A DNA stretch of 52,092 nt. Source: Acidobacteriota bacterium. Lineage in GTDB: Bacteria > Acidobacteriota > Terriglobia > 20CM-2-55-15. This document shows, piece by piece, positions 1-10,068 of this stretch (positions are counted from its first letter, which is position 1; every line of letters begins with the position of its first letter). Made by a program: the position numbers and the translations under genes. The notes beneath the pieces were generated by a model. The model was given only the letters and a program-made list of their open reading frames with translations. It made no database searches and was not told where the DNA came from. Where the stretch lies: contig QHWY01000091.1 of NCBI GenBank assembly GCA_003223875.1, positions 1,445 to 53,536 of the forward strand, read 5' to 3'.

Positions 1-305
1 CTGCTTTGTCATTGTCGCCTCCGGGTTTAGAAATTGGTCAATTATAAGGTCAAACAATGGGACGGAGGTCATCAGGTTCACGCCGACGCATCAGAACACT
101 GTCGTTGCCTTGAAAAAGAGTGTGTTGCAGGCGTCTGCTTATAGGAAGACGGCGTTTCCTGATAAGGAGAGGGCTTCTGCTTATAGGAAGACAGCATTTC
201 CTGATAAGCAGAAGCCGTCTCCTTATAAGATGACGGCGTTTTCCTATAAGCAAAGGCCCTCTGGCTAAGATCCCTGGGTTATCCCATCAGAGAACGCTCT
301 GGGGA
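1..305. other. Gene-free flank downstream of the octaheme cytochrome gene
   Basis: No coding sequence with a believable start, composition or domain is visible here. The only minus-strand reading frame (about 50-253) is a by-product of the tandem hairpin repeats and is rich in repeated Arg/Leu/Ile. Positions 1-130 show nothing I recognise and could be the end of an upstream intergenic region. Positions 134-258 hold the hairpin array listed separately, which lies about 50 bases beyond the stop of the minus-strand cytochrome gene. Confidence 0.6.
134..258. repeat. Three tandem 42-bp hairpin units
   Basis: Three units begin at 134, 176 and 218, exactly 42 bases apart. Each has the form CTTATAGGAA - short GC-containing loop - TTTCCTGATAAG, so every unit folds on itself. 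In the middle unit the arms extend to 12 perfect base pairs (173-184 with 204-215), followed by AGGAA/TTCCT across a one-base bulge and an 8-base loop. The third unit is the most diverged. The array sits just beyond the 3' end of the minus-strand cytochrome gene, so it could form a 3'-UTR or termination structure. No T-tract marks it as an ordinary intrinsic terminator. Confidence 0.85.
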
Positions 306-1520
306 TCAATTCACACGCCAAGGTGAGATGCCTGTCCAACTCTTGAGCGCTTCCCTGGCCCATTCAGTTGTGCGGTCGGTATGACAAAGGGTGCAAGGAT
401 TCGGAATCTTGTACTGATCGGTCATTTCCGGTGTGATGAAGCTGAACGTATGACTCCGAACATTGATGTCGGCGATTGTCTGTTCGATCTTCGGCATGTG
501 GCACGACACACAATCACTGCCGGGACTGCCGGCCCGATGGTGCGTGTGCGCTTCGATGCTAGCCGTGTGGGGGCCGTTTGGTGATGACGGACCATGGCAC
601 GTCAGGCAAAGCTGATCCGCGGGTTTGATCAGGTCGGCGTTGTTTCCGGTGCCGTGCACGTCGTGACAACTGAAACATGTCACGCCGCGCCGGTACATGA
701 CGCTCTGAACGAAATCATTACCCTGCATGCGGTTTTTGTGGCCGGTGCCGTCGGCGAAGTGCATGAAGTTCGTTTCACCGAGTTTGTGCTCTTCAAGCCG
801 CCAAAAATCCTTCAGGTTCAAACCTTGATGGAAACCCACGGGCCAGTCGTAGAAGAGGCTGTTAATCGGATTGTTCAGTGGCTGGCCCTGCGAATGACAT
901 TGGATGCAGGTATCGGTGGCTCGGACAAAATCCAGCTTTGCGGGATTCACAATGTTCAACCGGCTTGGATTCCCCGCGTGATCACTGCCTGGTCCGTGAC
1001 ACCGCTCGCAGCCGACATTCCACTCGGTGACGGCCTTCGTATTGATATCGTAATCGACCGAATGGCAGCCATCGCATAGCGGTCCGGTCGGCCTTTTCAT
1101 GTTATCCGCCGGATAATATGGAACCCACCAGTCCGTGTTCGGCTGAACGAAGTAGGGACGCCAAATCTTGTGATTCACGTCCCATTGTGCTGAAAGCGGA
1201 AAGTAGTCATCGCCAACTTTCTTAAAATACCGCTGTTTCCATTTGGTCCCATAGACTAGCGCTACGTCGTCGAGTTTGAACGTCAGCAAGGGATCCGCCT
1301 TCGAAAAATCCGGAATCACCACTTGCGGCCGCGCGCGAGGATCGGTGACGACATTCGCCATTCGCGTCTTGGCCCACCGCTGGTAAATCGGAACGTGGCA
1401 ATCTCCACATGCTGCCGACCCGACATACGTTCTCGGCGGCGTTTGCGAGTGGAGGTTCAGCGAAAGAAATGCCGAAATCAAAGCGACGGTGATGAGCAGA
1501 AGAAGAGCACGATACTTCAT
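306..1520 (-). CDS. Octaheme cytochrome c, exported
   Basis: The 404-residue product has an N-terminal hydrophobic segment (about residues 5-25) that looks like a Sec signal or membrane anchor. It carries eight CxxCH haem c sites: CGDCH 38-42, CDGCH 149-153, CERCH 171-175, CIQCH 205-209, CFSCH 282-286, CLTCH 305-309, CVSCH 337-341 and CTLCH 376-380. Extra His residues between sites could be distal ligands. It should therefore be a periplasmic multihaem electron carrier or reductase. All eight sites are ordinary CxxCH; there is no CxxCK site, so a NrfA-type nitrite reductase is unlikely. The start is supported by GAGAGGAA a few bases upstream. It is transcribed alone, with the ABC ATPase gene upstream on the same strand. 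The substrate is unknown. Confidence 0.85.
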   Translation of the reverse strand: MKYRALLLLITVALISAFLSLNLHSQTPPRTYVGSAACGDCHVPIYQRWAKTRMANVVTDPRARPQVVIPDFSKADPLLTFKLDDVALVYGTKWKQRYFKKVGDDYFPLSAQWDVNHKIWRPYFVQPNTDWWVPYYPADNMKRPTGPLCDGCHSVDYDINTKAVTEWNVGCERCHGPGSDHAGNPSRLNIVNPAKLDFVRATDTCIQCHSQGQPLNNPINSLFYDWPVGFHQGLNLKDFWRLEEHKLGETNFMHFADGTGHKNRMQGNDFVQSVMYRRGVTCFSCHDVHGTGNNADLIKPADQLCLTCHGPSSPNGPHTASIEAHTHHRAGSPGSDCVSCHMPKIEQTIADINVRSHTFSFITPEMTDQYKIPNPCTLCHTDRTTEWAREALKSWTGISPWRVN

Positions 1521-1640
1521 GGCTTTCCTCTCGTCTAAATTCGGCGCATCATAAAAATAGGCCGCCGGAATGATACAACCGGATCATATGACTTTTCCAA
1601 GAAGCGTTAAAGAGAAATTGACAGTCTTCTCGCAGGCGGT

Positions 1641-2423
1641 TCACCACAGGTTGTAATAGCCGTCGCGCTCGGATAACTGCAAGAACCGGCCAAATAATTC
1701 GGACAATTTGGATTCGACCAAGATTATACGTTTAGGACCGTCAGCAACGATCCGGCCGCGATTCATCAAGAGAACTCGATCGATTTCGGGGATGAGATCG
1801 GAAAGGTGGTGCGTCACCATCACAATGCCGATTCCGGATTGAGCGAGTTTCCGAAGAATTAATCGCAATTCGTGCTGGGCAGAGACGTCGAGCGCCACGG
1901 AAGGCTCGTCGAGAATCAATGTGCGGGGATTGTGGACGAGGGCACGGGCGATGAGCATCCGCCGCGCTTCACCGGAGGACATTTCATCCGTAAGTCTTTC
2001 CGCAAGATGCGAAACCTCGAGCATCGACATGGCACGGCCGGCTCGATCGATCATCTCGGAGGTGACGTCCTGGTGCGGCCATATGCCGATGCTTGAAAAA
2101 AATCCCGAAAGAACAATATCGCGGCCCGAAATTTCGCGCGTGCATGTCATCATGAGGTCGGTTGAAACGATACCGAGCAGCGCACGCAGTTCGAAGATGT
2201 TCCACGTTTCTTGACCCAGAATCCGCACCGACGAACCTTCGGCCAGGAGCGGATAACATTCTCGTGTGATCGTTTTGATCAACGTGGACTTGCCGCAGCC
2301 GTTCGGCCCGAGAATGGCGACGTGTTCGCCAACACCGATCTTTAATGACACATCGTCCAAAGCCAGCGCCGGGCCCCGCATAACGGAAATGCGCTCGAAC
2401 TCAATTAAAGAGTTATGATTCAT
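1641..2423 (-). CDS. ABC transporter ATP-binding protein (ModF/iron-complex-like)
   Basis: This is a single nucleotide-binding domain of about 260 residues. Walker A is GPNGCGKST, the signature is SSGEARRM (a Ser-Ser variant of LSGGQ), and Walker B is LILDEPS followed by an H-loop in VTHH. The domain resembles ATPases of iron-complex, molybdate or ModF-type systems. No permease or binding protein is next to it, so its partner must be elsewhere or it may act outside transport. I prefer the start at 2423 because homology begins shortly after it; in-frame starts at 2456 and 2513 would run into the divergent quinoprotein gene. The two divergent start codons are only 24 bases apart, so the promoters must overlap coding DNA. 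Confidence 0.8.
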   Translation of the reverse strand: MNHNSLIEFERISVMRGPALALDDVSLKIGVGEHVAILGPNGCGKSTLIKTITRECYPLLAEGSSVRILGQETWNIFELRALLGIVSTDLMMTCTREISGRDIVLSGFFSSIGIWPHQDVTSEMIDRAGRAMSMLEVSHLAERLTDEMSSGEARRMLIARALVHNPRTLILDEPSVALDVSAQHELRLILRKLAQSGIGIVMVTHHLSDLIPEIDRVLLMNRGRIVADGPKRIILVESKLSELFGRFLQLSERDGYYNLW

Positions 2424-2447
2424 TTCACCGAATTGACCGGAGGTATT

Positions 2448-4277
2448 ATGGCGCATCGACTCGTTTTTCTTCTGGCCTGTCTCTTTTCCGTACCGGCGGT
2501 GATATTCGCACAAGACGGTGCCTCATTGTATCGCCGGCATTGTGCGATGTGTCACGAAGCCGGTGCTCAGACCCGGGCGCCTTCGCGCGATGCGCTGCGG
2601 CAGTTGACGCCGGAGCGAATTGTGTATGCACTTGAATCGATCGCGAGTCCGATGTCGGCGGTAGGACTGGCGCGCACGCGCGAGGAACGCCGGGCGCTGG
2701 CGACGTATCTTTCCGGCAAACCATTCGGGACGGAGAAACCGCTGGACATGGAGCGGTTGGGCTGCAAACGGTCGGAAGCTTTCGATCCTGCTTCCGGTTC
2801 GGCCTGGAATGGCTGGAGTCCGGATCCTTCGAACAATCGCTTTCAAAGCGCAGCCGCAGCGGGACTCGATGCGAACCGCGTAGCGCAGTTGAAGCTCAAA
2901 TGGGCTTTTGCGTTTCCTGGCGACATCGAAGCGTACGCTCAGCCGACGATAGTGGGCAACCGTGTCTTCGTTGGCAGTGAGGGGCGCCGTGTTTATTCAC
3001 TCGCTCGCGCGACAGGCTGCGTCTACTGGAGTTTCACCGCTGATGCCGGTGTTCGCGCAGCGATCACTGTTGGACCCGTGAACAATTCCGGATCGTATGC
3101 GGCGTTTGTTGGTGACCTGTCCGCGAACGTTTATGCCCTTGACGCGGCTTCGGGCCGGCTGTTGTGGAAAATCAATGTGGATCGGCATCGGGCGGCGCGA
3201 ATCACGGGCGCTCCGAGACTTCATGCCGGCAGGCTCTATGTACCGGTGGCATCACTGGAGGAAGCCAGCGGTGCTGCAGCGGATTACGAGTGCTGTACAT
3301 TTCGAGGCAGCATAGTCGCCGTCGATGTTGCTAATGGGAAACAGATCTGGAAGACGTACACCATTCCGGAACAACCGAAAGTCGCCGGAAAGAACAAAAA
3401 AGGCGTGCGGGAGTGGGGCCCATCGGGGGCCGGTGTCTGGTCAACACCAACTGTTGATGCCGATCACAAAGTTATTTATGTCGCGACCGGGGACAACTAT
3501 TCCCCTCCGGCCTCAAGGACGAGTGACGCCATTATGGCTCTCGACATGGAATCCGGCAGAATGCTGTGGGTTCGGCAACTGACGGAGAAAGATGCTTGGA
3601 ACGTTGCGTGTATCCAAGCTGACTCCACCAATTGTCCGCAGGATGCCGGTCCCGATTTCGATTTTGCGTCGTCTGCCATCCTCGTTAATTTGCCAAACGG
3701 AAAGCGTGCTCTTGTCGCGGGCCAAAAATCCGGCGTCGTGCATGCGTTGGACCCGGAGCGCGAAGGTGAAATCTTGTGGCAGGCCCGCGCGGGAAAGGGC
3801 GGTATTGTCGGCGGAATCGAATGGGGTCCTGCGGCAGACGAGAAGAACATTTATGTTGCTGTCTCCGACGCGCAGCTCGATCAAAATGGCCAAGTGAGCT
3901 CAAAGGGTGGCGGCGGACTGCTGGCGCTGCAACTCGCGGATGGAAAGCAACTGTGGCGTGCCGAGCCGCCTCCATGTCCGGAGACGCGCAAAGGCTGCAG
4001 TCCTGCACAATCGGCAGCCGTAACGGTCATTCCGGGTGTCGTCTTTTCGGGATCCCTCGACGGACATTTGCGCGCACATTCCACGGCAGATGGGCGGGTT
4101 ATTTGGGATTTCGACACCGCACGTGAATTCACTACGGTCAATGGCGTGTCCGGGCACGGCGGCGCCATCAACGGCCCGGGCCCGACTGCAGCCGGCGGGA
4201 TGCTCTTCGTGAATTCGGGATATGGCTTTCTCGGGCAAATGGCCGGAAACGTCCTGCTGGCCTTTGCACCGGAATAG
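2448..4277 (+). CDS. Cytochrome c-PQQ dehydrogenase, polyvinyl-alcohol-dehydrogenase type
   Basis: The 609-residue protein starts with a signal peptide (about 1-22). A short cytochrome c domain follows with CAMCH at residues 32-36 and a candidate Met ligand further on. The rest is a PQQ-dependent beta-propeller with repeated aromatic/Gly blades (for example WNGWSPDPSNNRFQ at the domain start, then several DxxxGxxLW repeats). This haem-first, PQQ-second order is that of polyvinyl-alcohol dehydrogenase (cytochrome) and related periplasmic alcohol dehydrogenases. It would oxidise an alcohol and pass electrons to a cytochrome. The start is fixed by GGAGG at 2439-2443; an upstream in-frame ATG at 2415 has no such site and would spoil the signal peptide. 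The true substrate cannot be read from sequence. Confidence 0.85.
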   Translation: MAHRLVFLLACLFSVPAVIFAQDGASLYRRHCAMCHEAGAQTRAPSRDALRQLTPERIVYALESIASPMSAVGLARTREERRALATYLSGKPFGTEKPLDMERLGCKRSEAFDPASGSAWNGWSPDPSNNRFQSAAAAGLDANRVAQLKLKWAFAFPGDIEAYAQPTIVGNRVFVGSEGRRVYSLARATGCVYWSFTADAGVRAAITVGPVNNSGSYAAFVGDLSANVYALDAASGRLLWKINVDRHRAARITGAPRLHAGRLYVPVASLEEASGAAADYECCTFRGSIVAVDVANGKQIWKTYTIPEQPKVAGKNKKGVREWGPSGAGVWSTPTVDADHKVIYVATGDNYSPPASRTSDAIMALDMESGRMLWVRQLTEKDAWNVACIQADSTNCPQDAGPDFDFASSAILVNLPNGKRALVAGQKSGVVHALDPEREGEILWQARAGKGGIVGGIEWGPAADEKNIYVAVSDAQLDQNGQVSSKGGGGLLALQLADGKQLWRAEPPPCPETRKGCSPAQSAAVTVIPGVVFSGSLDGHLRAHSTADGRVIWDFDTAREFTTVNGVSGHGGAINGPGPTAAGGMLFVNSGYGFLGQMAGNVLLAFAPE

Positions 4278-4301
4278 CCTGAGACGCCTCAGCATGTTCT
4301 T

Positions 4302-4333
4302 GAGGCTGCCCCCTAACGGGCTTGCGCTTCGCA
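4302..4333. repeat. GCCCTAaCGGGCTTGCG dispersed repeat, copy 1
   Basis: The core GGCT-gCCCCTAACGGGCTTGCGCTTCGC recurs, with small changes, at 43031-43060 and 46695-46728, always in a gap between genes. This copy lies between the quinoprotein gene and tig, and is followed by a CTCCCAGAGGGAG palindrome. It is probably a REP-like element. Confidence 0.6.
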
Positions 4334-4372
4334 CCCGCTCCCAGAGGGAGAGGGTTTATCATTAAAGAGACC

Positions 4373-5653
4373 ATGAAGGCAGAGCTCATAGATATCAGCG
4401 CCTGCAAGAAGAATCTCGATATCGAGATCCCGCAAGAAGTCGTTGATCAAGAGATCACGCATATTGCGCAGGAGTTCGCGCGTCGCGCGCGCGTACCCGG
4501 CTTCAGGCCGGGCAAGGCACCCGTGGCCGTGGTGAAGACCCGATTTCGCGATGAAATTCTTTCGGAAGTGATGCAGCATCTGATGCCGAAGTACGTCGGC
4601 GATGCTATCGAGGAACGAAAACTCGACATTGTGCAGGCACCGCGGTTTGAATCCATCGACTACACGCCGGGACAGCCGCTGCGCTTCAAGGCGGTTTTTG
4701 AGGTTTACCCGGATCTGGAGATCACGAACTACGTTGGGATTCCGGTCCAGCAAGTGGCATCGAAGGTTGAGGATTCCGAGGTCGAAGCGTCGTTGAAGAA
4801 GTTGCAGGAAGAAATGGCGGAGCTCGTTCCTGTTGAGGAGGACCGGCCAATAAAAGCAGGCGATTTTGCAGAAATTTCGTTCAGCGGCACCACCGAAGGA
4901 AGCGAGGAACCGCCGGTCACCGCCCAGAAAGCTGTGGCCGAAGTCGGTGGACGCAACACGCTGAAGGAATTCTCAGAAAACCTGCTTGGAGCAAAGGTGA
5001 ATGAAGAGAAAACATTCACTGTTCAGTACCGAGCCGATTATCCCGAGCCTAAACTCGCTGGAAGAACCGTTGAGTACAAACTAAAAGTCGAGGCGATCAA
5101 GCAAAAAGAGGTTCCCGAAATCAATGATGAATTTGCGCAGCGGCTAGGCGATTACAAGACGGTGGACGAACTCAAAGCGAAGGTTCGAAATGATATCGAG
5201 AAGTACAAACACGAACACGCTCACGAAGAGATGCGTGAAAAACTTCTAGAATGGCTCGAAAACAATAACGAATTCGAAATTCCCGAATCGCTTGTCGAGC
5301 AGCAGCTTCAGATTCGAGTCCGCCGGCTGGTTCGCGATCTGTCGCGGCAAGGTATCAACCCGCAGAGGTTGGATGTCGATTGGAGTAAGATCCGGGAAGA
5401 TCAGCAACAGCAGGCTATCCGCGATGTCAAAGGATCTTTGATCCTGGAGCACATTTCAGAGAAGGAAAACATCGCCGTGGCGGATGAAGAGGTTGAGGCC
5501 GAGATCGAGAAAATCGCGGCTGAAACGAACCGGCCCAAGGAGAAGGTCAAGGAGATCCTTTCCCGCGATTCGGGGCTGGGTAGAATTCGAGGACAGATCC
5601 GAAACAAGAAAACTTTAGATTTGCTGCAAGAAAAAGCTCGTGTTCTCGCTTGA
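4373..5653 (+). CDS. tig: Trigger factor
   Basis: Trigger factor is the ribosome-associated chaperone that meets nascent chains at the exit tunnel. The 426-residue product has the N-terminal ribosome-binding signature GFRPGKAP (about residues 42-49), a central FKBP-type prolyl isomerase domain (about 155-235) and a long helical C-terminal chaperone domain rich in Glu, Lys and Arg. Length is normal for the family. The start at 4373 follows AAAGAGA and matches the conserved N-terminus; the frame stays open upstream to 4322 through a dispersed repeat, which I exclude. It leads the conserved tig-clpP-clpX-lon order, with a 52-base gap to clpP, and is probably co-transcribed with it. Confidence 0.97.
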   Translation: MKAELIDISACKKNLDIEIPQEVVDQEITHIAQEFARRARVPGFRPGKAPVAVVKTRFRDEILSEVMQHLMPKYVGDAIEERKLDIVQAPRFESIDYTPGQPLRFKAVFEVYPDLEITNYVGIPVQQVASKVEDSEVEASLKKLQEEMAELVPVEEDRPIKAGDFAEISFSGTTEGSEEPPVTAQKAVAEVGGRNTLKEFSENLLGAKVNEEKTFTVQYRADYPEPKLAGRTVEYKLKVEAIKQKEVPEINDEFAQRLGDYKTVDELKAKVRNDIEKYKHEHAHEEMREKLLEWLENNNEFEIPESLVEQQLQIRVRRLVRDLSRQGINPQRLDVDWSKIREDQQQQAIRDVKGSLILEHISEKENIAVADEEVEAEIEKIAAETNRPKEKVKEILSRDSGLGRIRGQIRNKKTLDLLQEKARVLA

Positions 5654-5705
5654 CCGATCGGCGCACTGGTTCAAGAATTGTAACCGAGGGATAAACTAAA
5701 CCCTG

Positions 5706-6308
5706 ATGACTACCGAACGAAATACGTTGATCCCAATGGTCGTCGAGCAGACGAATCGTGGCGAGCGCGCCTACGACATCTATTCGCGGCTGCTCAAAGA
5801 CAGCATCATTTTCATAGGCACCCCTATCGACGACAACGTCTCGAACCTGGTGACGGCGCAATTGTTGTTCTTGGAAGCAGAGGACCCGGAGCGCGACATT
5901 TCACTTTACATTAATAGTCCGGGGGGGTCGATTACAGCGGGCCTGGCGGTCTACGACACGATTCAGTTCATCCGGAATGATGTGACGACGATTTGTGTGG
6001 GGCAAGCGGCAAGCATGGCAGCAGTGCTTCTTGCCGCCGGCACGGCAAAGAAGCGGTTTTCTCTTCCCCATTCCCGCATTTTGATTCATCAACCGTGGAT
6101 GAGTGGTATTCAGGGACAGGCGACCGATATCGATATCCATGCAAAAGAAATTCTGCGGATTCGAACAATTTTGAATAAAATTCTCGCGTTCCATACCGGT
6201 CAACCGCTGGAACGGATTGAAAAAGACGTGGAACGCGACTACATCATGGGCGCAGAGCAATCAAAGGAGTATGGTATTATCGACGAGGTTATTTCCAAAC
6301 GAGGATAA
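5706..6308 (+). CDS. clpP: ATP-dependent Clp protease proteolytic subunit
   Basis: ClpP forms the double-heptameric serine-protease chamber fed by ClpX. The 200-residue protein shows the full catalytic triad: Ser103 in GQAASMAA, His128 in RILIHQP and Asp178 in the VERD segment. The oxyanion-region Gly-rich motif SPGGSITAG (71-79) is present. Length and spacing match the family, with one extra residue between His and Asp compared with E. coli. A short propeptide is possible before residue 15. It sits 45 bases upstream of clpX, the usual arrangement. Confidence 0.98.
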   Translation: MTTERNTLIPMVVEQTNRGERAYDIYSRLLKDSIIFIGTPIDDNVSNLVTAQLLFLEAEDPERDISLYINSPGGSITAGLAVYDTIQFIRNDVTTICVGQAASMAAVLLAAGTAKKRFSLPHSRILIHQPWMSGIQGQATDIDIHAKEILRIRTILNKILAFHTGQPLERIEKDVERDYIMGAEQSKEYGIIDEVISKRG

Positions 6309-6353
6309 GATCCCCGCTGGACGTGGGTTTCAGCCCACAGTGTGAGGAAATCC

Positions 6354-7586
6354 GTGAAAAAAAACAGTGATGACGTCCTGCGTTGCTCATTCTGCAATAA
6401 GAGTCAGAATGACGTCCGGAAACTCATTGCGGGACCTACCGTCTTCATCTGTGATGAGTGTGTTGGGGTCTGTCAAGACATCATTGACGAAGATCAGAAT
6501 TACGAACCTTCACCGAAAAACGTACACCTTCCCAAACCTCCCGAGATCAAAGGTTTCCTCGATCAATACGTCATCGGGCAGGACAAATCGAAAAAGAAAC
6601 TTGCAGTGGCTGTTTACAACCACTACAAGCGCATCGAACTGTCGCGGAAAAAATCCGATGTCGAGCTCCAAAAATCAAACATCCTGCTGATTGGGCCCAC
6701 TGGGACAGGGAAAACGCTGCTGGCCCAAACTCTTGCCCGCTTGCTGAGCGTTCCCTTTGCGATCGTCGATGCCACGACGCTTACCGAGGCCGGCTATGTC
6801 GGTGAAGATGTCGAGAATATCATTCTGCGTTTGATCCAGAATGCCGGCGGTGACGTCGAGCGCGCGCAAACAGGCATCATCTATATAGATGAAATCGACA
6901 AGATCGGCCGGAAAGACGAGAATCCCTCCATTACCCGAGACGTCTCCGGCGAAGGCGTCCAACAGGCCCTGTTAAAGATGTTGGAAGGCACGATCGCTAA
7001 CGTTCCTCCACAAGGTGGCCGAAAACATCCCCATCAGGAGTTTACGCAGGTCGATACGACCAACATCCTCTTTGTCGTCGGCGGCGCGTTTGTCGGCCTC
7101 GACAAGATGATTGAGCGTAGATTGACGGTTCGTAGCACGATGGGGTTCCACGGCGATATCAAAGTAAAGTCCGAGAAGCCCGGCTCGGCGCTACTCGAGC
7201 AAATGGAACCGGAAGACCTGATCAAATTCGGCATGATCCCGGAATTTGTAGGCCGCGTTCCCGTAGTGGCGACCTTGCACGATCTGGATCAGAAGGCCTT
7301 GGTCGACATTCTGACTCGTCCCAAGAACGCGCTCGTCAAGCAATACCAGCGCTTGTTCGAGTATGAGAATGTCAAGCTCAAGTTTTCGGATGATGCGCTG
7401 GAAGCCGTTGCCCTGGATGCAATTAAACGGAACGTCGGCGCTCGTGGCCTTCGGATCATTCTTGAAGAGCTGATGCTGGATTTGATGTACCAGCTCCCGC
7501 AGCAAAAAGAACACCGGGAGCTAACGATTACCAAGGAAATGGTCGAAAAGAAGGAAATCCAGCTGCCATTCGAGAAAGCTGGATAG
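6354..7586 (+). CDS. clpX: Clp protease ATP-binding subunit ClpX
   Basis: ClpX is the AAA+ unfoldase partner of ClpP. It has the N-terminal C4 zinc-binding domain (Cys11, 14, 33 and 36), Walker A GPTGTGKT, Walker [11 protein letters not shown], the substrate-gripping pore loop GYVGE and a sensor-2 Arg in GARGLR. The start is probably the GTG at 6354, because GAGG lies six bases upstream; an in-frame GTG at 6342 has no ribosome-binding site. That gives 410 residues, normal for ClpX. The order clpP-clpX-lon suggests a shared transcript. Confidence 0.97.
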   Translation: MKKNSDDVLRCSFCNKSQNDVRKLIAGPTVFICDECVGVCQDIIDEDQNYEPSPKNVHLPKPPEIKGFLDQYVIGQDKSKKKLAVAVYNHYKRIELSRKKSDVELQKSNILLIGPTGTGKTLLAQTLARLLSVPFAIVDATTLTEAGYVGEDVENIILRLIQNAGGDVERAQTGIIYIDEIDKIGRKDENPSITRDVSGEGVQQALLKMLEGTIANVPPQGGRKHPHQEFTQVDTTNILFVVGGAFVGLDKMIERRLTVRSTMGFHGDIKVKSEKPGSALLEQMEPEDLIKFGMIPEFVGRVPVVATLHDLDQKALVDILTRPKNALVKQYQRLFEYENVKLKFSDDALEAVALDAIKRNVGARGLRIILEELMLDLMYQLPQQKEHRELTITKEMVEKKEIQLPFEKAG

Positions 7587-7648
7587 AAGGGAATCGGACG
7601 ACCCGATACCCCCACCTGCTGAGCCTGGTGAGGGTCTCAATTAACGCC

Positions 7649-10066
7649 ATGTCTACCAAGGAAAAATACGAGCAGACGAAGCTTCCGATGGTTCCGATCC
7701 GAGACGTCGTGATCTTTCCGTTCATGATGGTTCCCTTCGTGATCGGCCGAGAATCCTCTGTAAGTGCTCTGGAAGCTGCGCTTCGCGGCGATAAGCGTAT
7801 TTTCTTGGCTACGCAGCACGACGCTACTGTCGATAACCCTAAGCCCAACGAAATCTATCAGGTTGGAACGATCTCCAACATTGTGCAATCGCTCAAGTTG
7901 CCTGACGGCAACACGAAAGTCCTGGTCGAAGGTATTGAGCGTGCGCGGATTCTGCAATTAGCCGAGGAAGATGGCTTTTGGAAGGCGAATCTCCGTCTTT
8001 CCCCCTTTCGCAACCAAAGTTTCACCGGCTACGACACTCTGTCGGGCCGCCTCAGTGCGCAGTTCGAGCAGTACGTGAAGCTGAGCCAGAACCTCAACGC
8101 CGATCAAGCCTTGGCGGCGATCAAAGTAGACGATGTCGGACGACTGGCCGACACGATCTGCGCCCATTTGGTTCTCTCCATTGAGGAGAAGCAGGAACTC
8201 ATCGAGATCTTCAATCCCGTCGAGCGGTGCAAGAGATTGTCGGACATTCTCGACGTTGAAATCGAAAAGCTTCACGTCGACCGTTCCGTTCAAAATCGCG
8301 TCAAGCGCCAGATGGAACGGGCCCAGAAAGAGTATTACCTCAACGAAAAGATCAAAGCGATCCAACGCGAGCTCGGCAAGAAAGACGAAAAGTCTGAAAT
8401 CGAAGAACTGCGGCGGAAAATCGAAACATCCGGTATGCCGAAAGATGCTTATGAAAAAGGCATGCAGGAACTGAAGCGGCTGGAAATGATGCCGCCAATG
8501 TCGGCCGAATCCACCGTTTCGCGTAATTACCTCGACTGGCTGCTCGCGATGCCATGGAAAAAGAAGTCGCGTGAAATTCGGGATATTGAAACGGCCGAAC
8601 GGGTTTTAAACGAAGACCATTACGGACTCGACAAGGTCAAGGAACGCATCCTGGAGTTCCTCGCCGTTCGCCAGCTCGTCAAGAAACCAAAAGGTTCAAT
8701 CTTGTGCTTTGTTGGTCCGCCGGGTGTTGGAAAAACATCGCTTGGGATGTCCATCGCTCGGGCAACGGGCCGCAAGTTTGTCCGGCTCGCTTTAGGCGGG
8801 GTGCGCGACGAAGCCGAGATCCGCGGTCATCGCCGCACCTATATTGGAGCGCTGCCGGGCCAGATCCTTCAAATGATCAAAAAGGCCGGTACCGTCAATC
8901 CGGTCTTTTTGCTAGACGAAGTGGACAAGATGAGCATGGATTTCCGTGGAGATCCATCGGCGGCTTTGCTGGAAGTGCTTGATCCGGAGCAGAACTCCAC
9001 CTTCCAGGATCATTACCTCGACGTCGAATACGATCTGTCGCAGGTGATGTTCATCGCAACCGCAAACGTTTTACACACCATTCCGCAGCCGCTGCAGGAC
9101 CGTATGGAAATTCTGCGCCTGCCCGGTTATACGGAGTACGAAAAGGTCGAAATTGCTCGAAGGTTCCTGATTCCGAAACAAATGGAAACCAACGGGCTGC
9201 GACCCTCGAATCTATCCTTCGATGATGAGGGCATCAAGGCCATCATCCGGCACTACACCCGGGAGGCCGGAGTTCGCAACCTGGAGCGGGAGATTTCCTC
9301 CATTTGCAGGAAAGTGACGCGCGCTGTCGTCAAAGAAGGTCCCAAGAATGCGGTTACGCTCAACGACGAAAATGTAGTTGACTACATTGGTATTCCAAAG
9401 TACCGTTCTAATCGTCACGAATCGCAGAATGAGATCGGATTCGTAACCGGTCTTGCATGGACCGAGGTTGGCGGCGAAATATTAGCCACCGAAGCGACCT
9501 TGATGGAAGGCAAAGGTAAGCTGACGCTGACCGGCAAACTCGGCGATGTCATGCAGGAATCGGCTCAGGCCGCGATGAGCTACGTGCGGTCTCGGGCTCA
9601 AATGTTTGGAATTCCCAGAGATTTCTACCGTCGGCTTGATCTCCATATACACGTTCCCGAGGGTGCAATTCCAAAAGACGGTCCTTCAGCCGGTATCACG
9701 ATGGCGACATCTTTGGTAAGCGCTCTCACCCATATTCCGGTGCGATGCGACGTTGCCATGACGGGAGAAATCACGTTGAGGGGAAAGGTACTCCCGATCG
9801 GAGGCGTGAAAGAGAAGCTGCTGGCGGCTCATCGGGCCGGCATTCGGACGCTTATCCTTCCGAAAGACAACCAGAAGGATCTCGCCGACATCCCGGCCAA
9901 TATCAAGGATGAGTTCACCATACACTTCGTCGAAAACATGGATGAAGTTTTGAAGGTCGCATTGACGCACGAACCGATCCCGTTGATTGAAGAGGGAGCG
10001 CAGGAGGTTCCGTTTCGGCCACCGGTCGATGGAGATGGAGATCGTCAAGAATCGATCATGAACTGA
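7649..10066 (+). CDS. lon: Lon protease
   Basis: Lon is a cytosolic ATP-dependent protease for misfolded and regulatory proteins. The 805-residue product has an N-terminal substrate-binding domain starting [11 protein letters not shown], a coiled-coil region (about 190-290), the AAA+ module with Walker [10 protein letters not shown] near residue 356 and Walker [10 protein letters not shown], and the protease domain. The catalytic Ser680 (DGPSAG) and Lys723 (GGVKEK) are spaced 43 residues apart as in E. coli Lon. The ATG at 7649 gives the conserved N-terminus; the GTG at 7628 has no better ribosome site. A large perfect hairpin starts two bases beyond its stop. Confidence 0.97.
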   Translation: MSTKEKYEQTKLPMVPIRDVVIFPFMMVPFVIGRESSVSALEAALRGDKRIFLATQHDATVDNPKPNEIYQVGTISNIVQSLKLPDGNTKVLVEGIERARILQLAEEDGFWKANLRLSPFRNQSFTGYDTLSGRLSAQFEQYVKLSQNLNADQALAAIKVDDVGRLADTICAHLVLSIEEKQELIEIFNPVERCKRLSDILDVEIEKLHVDRSVQNRVKRQMERAQKEYYLNEKIKAIQRELGKKDEKSEIEELRRKIETSGMPKDAYEKGMQELKRLEMMPPMSAESTVSRNYLDWLLAMPWKKKSREIRDIETAERVLNEDHYGLDKVKERILEFLAVRQLVKKPKGSILCFVGPPGVGKTSLGMSIARATGRKFVRLALGGVRDEAEIRGHRRTYIGALPGQILQMIKKAGTVNPVFLLDEVDKMSMDFRGDPSAALLEVLDPEQNSTFQDHYLDVEYDLSQVMFIATANVLHTIPQPLQDRMEILRLPGYTEYEKVEIARRFLIPKQMETNGLRPSNLSFDDEGIKAIIRHYTREAGVRNLEREISSICRKVTRAVVKEGPKNAVTLNDENVVDYIGIPKYRSNRHESQNEIGFVTGLAWTEVGGEILATEATLMEGKGKLTLTGKLGDVMQESAQAAMSYVRSRAQMFGIPRDFYRRLDLHIHVPEGAIPKDGPSAGITMATSLVSALTHIPVRCDVAMTGEITLRGKVLPIGGVKEKLLAAHRAGIRTLILPKDNQKDLADIPANIKDEFTIHFVENMDEVLKVALTHEPIPLIEEGAQEVPFRPPVDGDGDRQESIMN

Positions 10067-10068
10067 GC

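Noticed and set aside
50..253. 67-codon minus-strand frame with repeated RRLPISRR-type text
   Set aside because: It only translates the 42-bp hairpin array; the repeated residues reflect the DNA repeat.
134..258. Possible CRISPR array
   Set aside because: The units are contiguous with no unique spacers, and there are only three; no cas gene is present.
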